Shown here piece after piece: positions 18,322 through 26,323 of a DNA stretch of 64,000 bases. Positions within the stretch are counted from its first letter, which is position 1. Every line of letters starts with the position of its first letter. Both the position numbers and the translations under genes were made by a program. The stretch is from positions 1-64,000 of the forward strand of contig NZ_JACHOB010000003.1 of the NCBI RefSeq assembly GCF_014199615.1, in the 5' to 3' direction. The notes below the pieces were generated by a model. The model saw only the letters and a list, made by a program, of their open reading frames with translations. It ran no database searches and was not told where the DNA came from. This DNA comes from Parvularcula dongshanensis (GTDB taxonomy: Bacteria; Pseudomonadota; Alphaproteobacteria; Caulobacterales; Parvularculaceae).

Positions 18322-18434
18322 AAGGCAAACGGCAACTCTCGCCAGCCCGCTCGGCCCGCGAAGACCGGCTATGTCCGGTTTTGCGCCCCTCGAACCGGCG
18401 GCCTTCCGCCGAGGAGGCCGGCCCTCTTCGGCGC
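18297..18434. repeat. 138-bp element with 19-bp perfect inverted repeats
   Basis: The left arm (18297-18315, GCGCCGAAGAGGGCCGGCC) and the right arm (18416-18434) are exact reverse complements. The 100 bases between them hold a smaller hairpin at 18361-18382 (ACCGG, 6-nt loop, CCGGT, then TTTT), which could end transcription of the small secreted gene. No flanking target duplication is visible. It resembles a short non-coding inverted-repeat element. Confidence 0.75.
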
Positions 18435-18489
18435 GTGGCGTGTCTTCTCGAATGGTTGGACCCATCGGTCGCAGAGCATCACGCTCTCC

Positions 18490-18699
18490 TCACGCCTCGC
18501 GCCGCGCCCTGTATTGCGCGACCGGCAGACCGCCGACGCCCCAGGCCTCCAACGGCACCTGCTCGATGACCACGAAGGTCGTCGCAGGGTCCTTTCCCAG
18601 CACCGCGGCGAGGCAGGCCGTAATGCCCTTGATGACGTCCGCTTGCTGTTGCGGGGTCACGTTTCCTTCTTCGGTTATTTTCACATTGACGTAGGGCAT
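18490..18699 (-). CDS. 4-oxalocrotonate tautomerase family protein
   Basis: A 69-residue member of the 4-OT/MIF fold. After removal of the initiator Met, Pro1 is the expected catalytic base (MPYVNVKIT). Length and the VTPQQQADVIKGITACLAAVLG helix are typical. A longer frame exists, but ATG 18699 has the site GAGGAGG four bases upstream and creates the N-terminal Pro. The start lies 19 bases inside the end of the preceding gene, so they are co-translated. The likely substrate is a small enol or electrophile. Confidence 0.88.
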   Translation of the reverse strand: MPYVNVKITEEGNVTPQQQADVIKGITACLAAVLGKDPATTFVVIEQVPLEAWGVGGLPVAQYRARREA

Positions 18700-19070
18700 A
18701 GAGCCTCCTCTTCGAACGAGAAAACCTTCGCGATCACCTGCCACCGCCCGCCGTCGCGCACGAGGCTAAGAAAGTCTGTGTACGACCGTCCGAAGTAGGC
18801 GCAGGTCAGCTCGACCGTTGCCGTCGCCTCGCCGACCTGCCGGATGCGGACGACCCGGCCGTTACGCTCGGCGCCCGCTTCGGAAGGGGGCATCCGCTTT
18901 CCCATCTCGGCCATGTAGGCCTCGAGGCCGAAGATCCTGGCCGGCACCTCGTCGGCGGTAGCGTAGAGGAGTGCGGGGTGGAACACCGTCCGCAGCCGCT
19001 CGCTGTCCGCGTGCCACAGCCCGTCGAGGTAGACGTCGATCAGCGTGTCGATGGCCGGATCGTAGGTCAT
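18681..19070 (-). CDS. Lumazine-binding-like (NTF2-fold) protein
   Basis: A 129-residue protein of the Lumazine_bd_2/NTF2-like group. Recognisable parts are the first helix TLIDVYLDGLWHADSERL, AVFHP-like VFHPALLYA, VELTCAYFGRSYTDFLSLV and GGRWQVIAKVF. ATG 19070 begins the conserved domain, so the longer open frame upstream was not used. These small cone-shaped barrels are often assigned no reaction. It is the first gene of a two-gene unit with the tautomerase, divergent from an HxlR regulator. Confidence 0.82.
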   Translation of the reverse strand: MTYDPAIDTLIDVYLDGLWHADSERLRTVFHPALLYATADEVPARIFGLEAYMAEMGKRMPPSEAGAERNGRVVRIRQVGEATATVELTCAYFGRSYTDFLSLVRDGGRWQVIAKVFSFEEEALCPTSM

Positions 19071-19280
19071 GCGGCGCCGAGCAGGCGCCCGGCGCGCGAC
19101 CGGGGCCTCTCCGCCGGGCGCGCGCTGACTCCTTCGCGAAGCCTGGCGAGAGCGGGCCACGTCTTCAGCGAGCATCCTGCCTCAAGCGGCGCGATCCGCG
19201 CGGCGGGGGAGCAGGCGCCAGGGTCGTAGCAGGGTCTCACATCGGTCTCCTCGAGCTACCGATCGCTCCGCCGCTATCCT

Positions 19281-19324
19281 TTGACAACCTGCTTTCCGAT
19301 GGTAACTGGCGCTTTCGAGTTACC
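19281..19324 (+). promoter_or_regulatory. HxlR-type operator overlapping promoter
   Basis: A perfect inverted repeat, GGTAACT at 19301-19307 and AGTTACC at 19318-19324 with a 10-nt spacer, lies 14 bases before the HxlR start codon. A consensus -35 hexamer TTGACA is at 19281-19286, and the repeat covers the expected -10 region. Dyads of this shape are bound by HxlR dimers, so autoregulation is likely. Confidence 0.65.
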
Positions 19325-19338
19325 CTACGGAAACCGAG

Positions 19339-19692
19339 ATGGTCGTTAAGGTCCGCAAGACGCGGGCACCCACGCCGCCCGAACCCTGCCTGCTAACCGA
19401 GTGCATGGCCGTGATCGCCGGCGCGTGGGCACCGAACGTGATCTGGTGCCTGCGAAGCGGCCCCCGCCGATTCAACGAGCTGAAGGGCGACATCCCCCCG
19501 ATCTCGAGCAAGGTCCTGTCGACGAGGCTGAGCGAGCTTCGCGAGCGCGGGGTGGTAGCGAGGACCGTGCGGCCGACCAAGCCGCCGACCGTCGAGTACG
19601 ACCTGACCGAGTTGGGGCGAGACCTGATCCCGGCGCTCGATGCGATCGTCGCCGTCGGCCACAAGCTCAAGGCCGTTCGCGCACGCAGCTAG
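19339..19692 (+). CDS. HxlR-family transcriptional regulator
   Basis: A 117-residue winged-helix regulator. The family start CLLTECMAVIAGAWAPNVIWCL carries two Cys (about residues 17 and 22), close to the redox or thiol sensor cysteine known in YodB/HypR-type members. GPRRFNELKGDIPPISSKVLSTRLSEL is the recognition helix region and VEYDLTELG the wing. It is divergent from the NTF2-like/tautomerase pair, with a good dyad upstream. A role in sensing electrophiles such as quinones is plausible but inferred. Confidence 0.9.
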   Translation: MVVKVRKTRAPTPPEPCLLTECMAVIAGAWAPNVIWCLRSGPRRFNELKGDIPPISSKVLSTRLSELRERGVVARTVRPTKPPTVEYDLTELGRDLIPALDAIVAVGHKLKAVRARS

Positions 19693-19800
19693 ACAAGGTA
19701 CCGGTCACCGCCGAAGCGGCATGGGCCCTGCGGCGGTTGGTTGTCCTTTTGTACCTTGGCGTCCGGTTCGATCCAGATCGCGACCGGTGCGCGATCGGAC

Positions 19801-21150
19801 CTAGGCGGAGCGGGCCCGGCCGATCGCCGCGAGGACGCGGGCGACCGAGGCGTCGTCCGTCCGCCAGGACGAGACGCTGAGGCGGAAGGCTGGCTCGCCG
19901 CGCCAGACCGTCTGGCCGAACCAGACTTCGCCGTCGCTCTGTACCGCTTCGGTCAACGCGCGGGTCGCGGCCGGACTCTCGAGGCGGCAGAGCACCTGGT
20001 TGAAGACGACGCGATTGAGGACCTCGACGCCGAGCGGCCGGCATCCGTCCGAGATCGCGACCGCGCGGCGATGATAGCCATCGACGAGGTCGGCGACGCC
20101 GCTGCGTCCGAGCGTGCGCAGGACAGCCCAGAAGCCGAGTCCCCGCGCGCGGCGTGAGAACTCCAAGGTCAGGTTCTTCTGCGCGTCCGGTTCGCTCGGC
20201 GCGTAGACGGCCTCGGCGTTCATCGTTCGTGCCAGGACGTCGGCGCGGCGGCAGATCGCGACGGCGCCGTCATAGGGCGTGTTCAGCGTCTTGTGGCCGT
20301 CGGTCGTCCAGCTGTCGGCGAGTTCGACGCCTTGCGCCAACTGCGCCAGGTCTCGCGATGCCCGGACCCATAGACCGAACGCGCCGTCGACATGGACCCA
20401 GGCGCCTGCCGCCTTCGCACGCGGCACGATCTCGGCGAAGCGATCGAACTCGCCTGTGTTCACCTCGCCTGCCTGCAAACAGAGGATCGTCATCTCGTCC
20501 AGGGCGGGCAGAAGCGCCGGATCGAGCCGGCCGTAGGCGTCCGTCGGAACGACGACGATGTCATCGGTCCCGAAGCCGAGAAGGCGGATCGCCTTCTTCA
20601 CGGTCACATGGACGGTGTCAGGAACGACGATCCGCACCTGCGGTGCGGCGCGCAGGCCTTTCCGCTGCAGGTCCCAGCCCGCCTTCTCGAGCAGACAGGT
20701 CTGCGCGGCAGCGAGGCAGGCAAGTCCGCACGCGGTCGCGCTGGTTCCGAAGCCGACGCCGGCCTCTCGCGGCAGGTCGAGGACCTCGAGGAGCCAGCCC
20801 GCCGCCGTCCGCTCCACCGCGTCCATGACCGGCGAGTTCACAGCGCTGGAAGCGCATTGATTCCAAGCCAGCGCCAGGCGTTCCGCCGCCCCGGCGATCG
20901 GCAGCAGCGCCCCGACCACGAAGCCGAAGTAGTTCGGCCCGTTCGACGTCACGGTCGCGCGCGAGCCGATATCGTCGAGTAAGTCGAGCGTCGCGGCCGG
21001 GTCGGCAGGTCCATCCGGCAGGGGGCCGCCTAGCGCGTCCAATGCGGCGACCGCCTCACGCGGCGGAAAGGCCGGCCGGCGACCGACCGAAGCGATGTAA
21101 GCGGCAGCACGCTCGTCGGCGTCTGCCCAAAGAGCGCGTTCCGCCTCCAT
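19801..21150 (-). CDS. Group II PLP-dependent decarboxylase
   Basis: A 449-residue fold-type I PLP enzyme of the aromatic-amino-acid/glutamate decarboxylase group. The cofactor Lys is in SWTTDGHKTLNTPYD. The substrate-side motif VHVDGAFGLWV contains the conserved Asp that binds the PLP ring nitrogen, and the early segment NGPNYFGFV is typical. No signal peptide. The amino acid decarboxylated, or whether it acts as an aldehyde synthase, cannot be told from sequence alone. The gene is monocistronic and converges on the HxlR gene. Confidence 0.88.
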   Translation of the reverse strand: MEAERALWADADERAAAYIASVGRRPAFPPREAVAALDALGGPLPDGPADPAATLDLLDDIGSRATVTSNGPNYFGFVVGALLPIAGAAERLALAWNQCASSAVNSPVMDAVERTAAGWLLEVLDLPREAGVGFGTSATACGLACLAAAQTCLLEKAGWDLQRKGLRAAPQVRIVVPDTVHVTVKKAIRLLGFGTDDIVVVPTDAYGRLDPALLPALDEMTILCLQAGEVNTGEFDRFAEIVPRAKAAGAWVHVDGAFGLWVRASRDLAQLAQGVELADSWTTDGHKTLNTPYDGAVAICRRADVLARTMNAEAVYAPSEPDAQKNLTLEFSRRARGLGFWAVLRTLGRSGVADLVDGYHRRAVAISDGCRPLGVEVLNRVVFNQVLCRLESPAATRALTEAVQSDGEVWFGQTVWRGEPAFRLSVSSWRTDDASVARVLAAIGRARSA

Positions 21151-21455
21151 GATTGGCCTGTCCCCGATCTATCTTCGATGGACGGCCTTGCCGAAAGCCT
21201 GGCCGACGACAACGCGCGGTAAGCAGCTCGCTCGCGAAGTAGCCAATTCTCGGCTGCCGCTCGCGTCCGGTCCTGCGCCGTCGCGGCTGTGATCTACCCT
21301 TGGGCATCCCGCCGAGGAAGCCTTCGTCGAGCGGGCTCAACAGCCGCGCTGACATTGGCCGGTGAGCGCACGGCTTTGTCGCACCAGCTTGAGGCTCTAA
21401 AGGGGGCGAAGCGAACCGCTGATAGCAGCAATGGCCTATGCTGAGAGGTGACGCC

Positions 21456-22964
21456 GTGGCGCACGACCAAACCCGTCAGAGCGAAAGGCGGTGTTCGACT
21501 GGTGTCGAGGGGCTGGATGACATCCTCGGCGGTGGCCTGCAGTGCGAGCATACCTTCCTTCTCGAGGGGCACCCCGGCACGGGGAAGACGACGATTGCCC
21601 TCGACTTCCTGCTTGCCGGGGCGCGGGAGGGCGAGCGGGGTCTCTACATCACGCTGTCCGAGACCGAAGCCGAGCTTCGTGCGAGCGCCGCCGCCCACGG
21701 CTGGACGCTGCCGGAGGAGATCACCGTCTTCGAACTGGTCCCGCCGGAGAGCCTGCTCGATGCCGACCAACAGCAGAGCCTTCTCTACTCGTCCGACTTG
21801 GAGCTCGGCGAGACGACGAGGATGATCTTCGACGCGATCGATCGCGTGAAGCCGGATCGGATCGTGCTCGACAGCCTCTCCGAGATCAGGCTGCTCGCGG
21901 AGAGCAGCCTCCGCTATCGCCGTCAGGTCCTCGCGCTCAAGCACGACTTCGCCAAGCGCGGCGTGACGGTGCTCATGCTCGACGACATGACGTCGACGAC
22001 GAAGGACAAGACCGTTCACAGCGTCGTTCACGGCGTGATCGGTCTTGAGGAGTTGGCCCCCGACTACGGCGGAGAGCGGCGCCGCCTGCGCATCCACAAG
22101 ATGCGGGGACAGACCTATCGCGGCGGCTATCACGACTTCAGCATCAAGACGGGCGGGGTCGCCGTCTTTCCGCGTCTCGTGGCAGCCGAGCACAAGACGT
22201 CCTTCGAGCGGGGTACACTGACGACAGGCATCACCGAGCTGGACGCGCTGACGGGCGGGGGCATCCAGCAGGGCTCGAGCGCTCTCATCCTCGGTCCTTC
22301 GGGGGCAGGGAAGAGCGTCTTCGTTCTTCAGTTCGTCGCGGCTGCCGCCGCCCGGGGCGAGCGGGTCGCGATGTTCGTGTTCGACGAGGAACTCGAGCTG
22401 CTCTTGAACCGGTCGGACGACCTCGGCTTCGATCTGCGGCGTTACGCCGAAGAGGGCACGGCCCTCATCGAGCAGGTCGACGCGGCAGAGTCGTCGCCGG
22501 GGGAGTTCGCGCATCGCGTGGCGAGGGCCGTCATCGAGACCGGCGCGAAGACCGTCGTGATCGACAGCCTCAACGGCTACATGGCAGCCATGCCCGAGGA
22601 GCGTGCCCTCCTTCTCCACGTCCACGAGCTGTTGCAGTACCTGAACCGGCAAGGCGCGACGACGTTCCTGACGCTGGCGCAGCGCGGCATGGTCGACGAC
22701 ATGCGGTCGCCCATCGACCTGACCTACCTGGCCGACACGGCGATCCTGCTGCGGTTCTTCGAGGCGATGGGGCACGTGCGACGAGCCGTCTCGATCATGA
22801 AGAAGCGGACGGGGGCGCACGAGGACACGATCCGCGAGTTCAAGATCGGGGGGGGCGGATTGACGCTCGGTGAGCCGCTTGAGCACTTCCAGGGCGTGCT
22901 GCGCGGGACGCCACAGTATCACGGTCAGGACGGCCCGCTTCTGCGCCAAGACGAACCCGAGTGA
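21456..22964 (+). CDS. KaiC-like double RecA-fold ATPase
   Basis: A 502-residue protein with two KaiC/RecA domains in tandem. Walker A of the first is GHPGTGKT at 38-45, with GLDDILGGGL just before it; Walker A of the second is GPSGAGKS at 280-287, with LDALTGGGI before it. Acidic residues follow each first strand (TLSETEAEL and VFDEELELLL). GTG 21456 was chosen because AGAGGTGA precedes it; an ATG 18 bases upstream has no ribosome site. KaiA and KaiB are absent. The stop overlaps the next gene, a histidine kinase, so the pair acts as one signalling unit. Confidence 0.88.
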   Translation: MAHDQTRQSERRCSTGVEGLDDILGGGLQCEHTFLLEGHPGTGKTTIALDFLLAGAREGERGLYITLSETEAELRASAAAHGWTLPEEITVFELVPPESLLDADQQQSLLYSSDLELGETTRMIFDAIDRVKPDRIVLDSLSEIRLLAESSLRYRRQVLALKHDFAKRGVTVLMLDDMTSTTKDKTVHSVVHGVIGLEELAPDYGGERRRLRIHKMRGQTYRGGYHDFSIKTGGVAVFPRLVAAEHKTSFERGTLTTGITELDALTGGGIQQGSSALILGPSGAGKSVFVLQFVAAAAARGERVAMFVFDEELELLLNRSDDLGFDLRRYAEEGTALIEQVDAAESSPGEFAHRVARAVIETGAKTVVIDSLNGYMAAMPEERALLLHVHELLQYLNRQGATTFLTLAQRGMVDDMRSPIDLTYLADTAILLRFFEAMGHVRRAVSIMKKRTGAHEDTIREFKIGGGGLTLGEPLEHFQGVLRGTPQYHGQDGPLLRQDEPE

Positions 22965-24655
22965 CTGCAAGGCCGCCGGAACCGGTCGCACTCGTCCTCG
23001 CGCCTGCGGGTCGAGACGCAGAGCTGCTGGTGAGGCTCTTGAAGGAGCGGCGCATACGGTCCGAAGTCCATCGTGACCTACCGAGCCTCGTCGGCGCCCT
23101 ACGGGAGGAAGCCGCGTTCGTCGTCCTCACCGAGGAGACCGTTCGCTCATCGGATCTGCGACCGTTGTCCGCCTGGGTCGAAGCGCAGCCGAGCTGGTCG
23201 GGCCTTGCCTTCATCATCCTGACGAGACGCGGGGGCGGCCCGGAGAGAAACCCCGCCGCCACTCGCCTGCAAGAACTGCTCGTCAACGTCAGCTTCGTCG
23301 AACGGCCATTCCATCCGACGACCTTCATCAGCGTCGCGATGACCGCGAAGCGAAGCCGGGAGCGCCAGTACGAGGCAAGGGCGCGCCTCGCCGACCTCGC
23401 GCAGAGCGAGGCGCGCCTCCGCCGGTTGACCGACACGCTCGAGGAGCAAGTCGAACGGCGAACTGAGGAGCTTTCGGCCGCGAACGACCGACTTCTCAAG
23501 GAGGCGCAGCAGCGTCAGGAGGCGGAGCGCAAGTTGCTTCAAGCGCAGAAGATGGAGGCCCTCGGACAACTGACCGGGGGCGTCGCGCACGACTTCAACA
23601 ACCTCCTCATGGCGATCCTCGCCAACGTCGAGATGCTGGAGAAGCAGCTCGCAGACCATCCGCCCCTCATGACGCTCCTCGCGAGCGCACGCGAAGGCGC
23701 AGAGCGCGGCGCAGCCCTCACGCGGCGCATGCTCACCTTCGCGAGGCAGCAAGAACTGGTCGCGGAGCCGATCGATCCCGCCGATCTTCTCGAGGGAATG
23801 CGGACCCTCCTCGAGCGCTCGATCCCGCCGGAGATCGAGTTGAAGACCACCGTCGGGGAGGGGCTGAGAGAGATCCTTGCCGACCGGAACCAACTCGAGC
23901 TGGCTCTGCTCAACCTCGTCGTGAACGCACGGGACGCGATGCCCGATGGCGGCACGATCAGCATCGACGTCGCGGGGTCGAACCCTGAGGCGGAGACAGG
24001 TCTGGACGCCGGCTCGTACCTGCGTGTGCGGGTCTCCGACACCGGCGAGGGGATGGACGAGGCAACGCTCGCCCGCGCTACCGAGCCGTTCTTCTCGACC
24101 AAGGAGGTCGGCAAGGGGACCGGTCTTGGCCTCGCCATGATCCACGGACTCGCCGAGCAGATGGGCGGCGCCCTGCGCCTCTCGAGCGTTCTGGGCGAGG
24201 GAACGCGGGCGGAGTTGTGGCTGCCCTTCGCCGAGGAGCGTGTTGTCGCCGATGAACCTCGTGCGACCCCGCATCAGGGCGAAGAGCCGGCGCGAACTTC
24301 CCACGAGAAGTACCGCATCCTCGTCGTCGACGACGACGCCTTGATCCAGATGAACACCGTCATGATGGCGCGCGGCCTCGGGCACGACGTCATCTCGGCA
24401 TCCTCGGGTTCGGAAGCCTTGAGCCTCATCGAGAAGGATGACGCGATCGACCTCGTTCTGACCGACCACGCCATGCCGAAGATGACGGGCGCGGAACTCG
24501 CGATGAGAATCGCATCGTTGCGCCCGGACATCCCGATCGTCCTCGCGACCGGTTATGCTGAGCTACCGGGCGGCGAATGCCAGAGCTTGCCGCGGCTGAG
24601 CAAGCCGTACAGCCAGTCGGACATGGCGGCGATGATCGCTTCCGTGATGTCGTGA
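22961..24655 (+). CDS. Hybrid histidine kinase paired with the KaiC-like ATPase
   Basis: A 564-residue soluble kinase. Residues 1-130 resemble a receiver fold but have Glu in place of the phosphorylated Asp (VVLTEET), so this may be a pseudo-receiver. A coiled coil follows (about 140-195), then the dimerisation box LGQLTGGVAHDFNNLL with His210 and an ATPase domain with NLVVNARDAM and GKGTGLGLAMIHG. The C-terminal receiver (about 451-564) has Asp502 in VLTDHAMPKMTG and Lys in LSKPY. The GTG start overlaps the TGA of the KaiC-like gene (GTGA). There is no membrane segment, so the signal is internal. Confidence 0.9.
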   Translation: MTARPPEPVALVLAPAGRDAELLVRLLKERRIRSEVHRDLPSLVGALREEAAFVVLTEETVRSSDLRPLSAWVEAQPSWSGLAFIILTRRGGGPERNPAATRLQELLVNVSFVERPFHPTTFISVAMTAKRSRERQYEARARLADLAQSEARLRRLTDTLEEQVERRTEELSAANDRLLKEAQQRQEAERKLLQAQKMEALGQLTGGVAHDFNNLLMAILANVEMLEKQLADHPPLMTLLASAREGAERGAALTRRMLTFARQQELVAEPIDPADLLEGMRTLLERSIPPEIELKTTVGEGLREILADRNQLELALLNLVVNARDAMPDGGTISIDVAGSNPEAETGLDAGSYLRVRVSDTGEGMDEATLARATEPFFSTKEVGKGTGLGLAMIHGLAEQMGGALRLSSVLGEGTRAELWLPFAEERVVADEPRATPHQGEEPARTSHEKYRILVVDDDALIQMNTVMMARGLGHDVISASSGSEALSLIEKDDAIDLVLTDHAMPKMTGAELAMRIASLRPDIPIVLATGYAELPGGECQSLPRLSKPYSQSDMAAMIASVMS

Positions 24656-25155
24656 TCGCGGCGGCGCTCCTCGCGATGTCGACTGGCCTTTCGATCGCTC
24701 GCGTGTCCGCTCCGCGCGGAAGGAAGATCGCCGGCGTCGGGCCGTCCCGGGTCGATGGCGAAGAGTTCCGGCCCCAGTCGAATAGCGCGGCTCCGACGGC
24801 CGTTCGGACCTTACAGGCGCCTACGGACTATGTCCGCGCCTACGCCGTGACGACCTTCTCCCCGAGCCAAAGTAGGTACCATCGGCAGGGCGCTGACCGA
24901 AGACGCAGCGCCGGAAGCGTTTGTCAGCAGACACCCGGGGGTTTGAAACCCTCGCAGTCGCGACTAAAGCCGAAGGGTGCAATCGACGCCACGCTGACCC
25001 GGACGAGCCATTCGGGCCAACCTCTTGAAGGCTAGAAGGCCGAGACGGCCGCCGTCGGGTAGGTCGTCAGCTACGTGCTGCACGACATCGTCGTAACATG
25101 GGACCATCTCAAGACCGAACGTCAACAGAACAGCTGCAGTGTCGCGTAGGAGGCA
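24656..25155. other. Intergenic stretch, no supported gene
   Basis: About 500 bases between the kinase and a broken methyltransferase gene. Frames here are short and have no recognisable domain; the composition is like the chromosome. It may contain the degraded end of the methyltransferase gene, whose readable part stops at 25156. Confidence 0.45.
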
Positions 25156-25480
25156 CTAGTCTCTTACGTCCGTTTGGATGAGGCTGACGTTCTGCAGGCC
25201 TGCCGATTGAATATGCCCACGCCCTTCGCCAGCATGCCGTCGGAAAGGTCGATGCCGATAACTTGGCCTCCCAAACCAACGGCCGCCGAGAGACCTCCTA
25301 AGTTGATGCCCGTTCCGCAACAGAGGTCCACCACAGCGTCATTGGGCGACAGACCGAGGTTCCCAATCAAACGACGTTGGTACTAGCCGAAGCCCAACGC
25401 CCGGAAGCCGGGCGTGAGAAGGTGGTAGCGATCGGCGATCCGGTCGCAGAGCCTCTCGATCTGCTCGCGGTTCAGGACGG
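25156..25480 (-). pseudogene. Broken class I SAM methyltransferase
   Basis: Reading on the minus strand gives NREQIERLCDRIADRYHLLTP, an in-frame TAG, then NAVVD-type DAVVDLCCGTGINLGG (SAM motif I), QVIGIDLSDGMLAKG (motif II), and, after a frameshift near 25200, AGLQNVSLIQTD. A UbiE/COQ5-like methyltransferase needs about 100 more residues. It therefore has a nonsense codon, a frameshift and a lost C-terminus. It follows the broken CDF gene closely and was probably the last gene of the metal-efflux operon. Confidence 0.75.
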
Positions 25481-26314
25481 TCCTCGGGTCGGCGCTCCCG
25501 TTGTCTTACTTGGGGTGACGGACGCATTCGCCAGATCGACATCGGCGCTCATGTGCTCCGCCCCGAAGCGTTCGTGCAGGAGGGCTTTCGCTGCTCACCG
25601 GACAGGTGAAGGATCGGTACCCAGCACAGCCTCGATCCCCAGAATAGTATCGGCCTCTGTTCTATGATGAACCAGACATGAACGTGCCAGACGCCCGTCA
25701 TCCCTGGCACGTCCGCGAGGAGTACCGCACGGATCTTCTTAGCCTGCAGACCTTCGGCGCGCTTTCGATCAAGATCGACGCCCTTTCCTTCGTGACCAAG
25801 CAGACGGCGCGCAGGATCAGGGTAGTGACGAAGACGGAGAGGATCGGGTCGATCGGTATCCATCTCGTCGGCATAATGACGAGTGATGCGCCGATGGTGC
25901 CGACGGAACCGGGGAGGTCGCTGAGTACGTGCACGGCCGCCGCCCGGACGTTGAGTTTCTGTCCCTTCCGGCGGCTGAGCACCCAGAACGGGGCGATGGT
26001 GACGAGGAGCCCCGAGATCGCGAACAGCGCAAAGCTGTTCACGAAGGCCGCGAGCATGGAGAAGCGGGTCGTAGCCTTAGCACCGCTTTCACGTCGCAGG
26101 GCGCCGGGACACGTGGACGGCGCCAAGCGGTAGGGCGAACGTGCCGGACGCCCGTCATCATGGGTCGGACGTTGGCGCAGAGGCGAGGGAGCCCGAAGGG
26201 CGGCCGCCGACCAACTTGGCGAGCATGAAGGCACCCGGTAAAGCCGGCCGCGACGACGAGCTTCCGCTCGCTCTGCCGCGGCACGTCGCAGCTGTGGTCG
26301 TGTGAACCGCTCAC
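25472..26314 (-). pseudogene. Broken CDF-family (CzcD/ZitB-like) metal exporter
   Basis: Pieces of one cation diffusion facilitator appear in order in different frames. These are the His-rich start SGSHDHSCDVPRQSERKLVV, FMLAKLVGG, the third-helix region MLAAFVNSFALFAISG, the helix NVRAAAVHVLSDLPGSVG that normally carries His and Asp metal ligands, PIDPILSVFVTTLILR, the cytoplasmic VWHVHVW, and the end LLHERFGAEHMSADVD. At least three frameshifts and an in-frame TGA separate them. It begins 9 bases after czcA. The ancestral role was export of Zn, Cd or Co. Confidence 0.85.
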
Positions 26315-26323
26315 GGGGTTCTC

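Noticed and set aside
21294-22991. 565-codon open frame antisense to the KaiC-like gene
   Set aside because: The translation has no domain and follows the codon pattern of the opposite strand; the sense protein has two complete Walker motifs.
23147-24469. 440-codon frame antisense to the hybrid kinase
   Set aside because: Shadow of the kinase codons without domain.
25377-25667. Plus-strand frame beside the broken methyltransferase
   Set aside because: Its complement reads as methyltransferase and CDF fragments, which is a better explanation.
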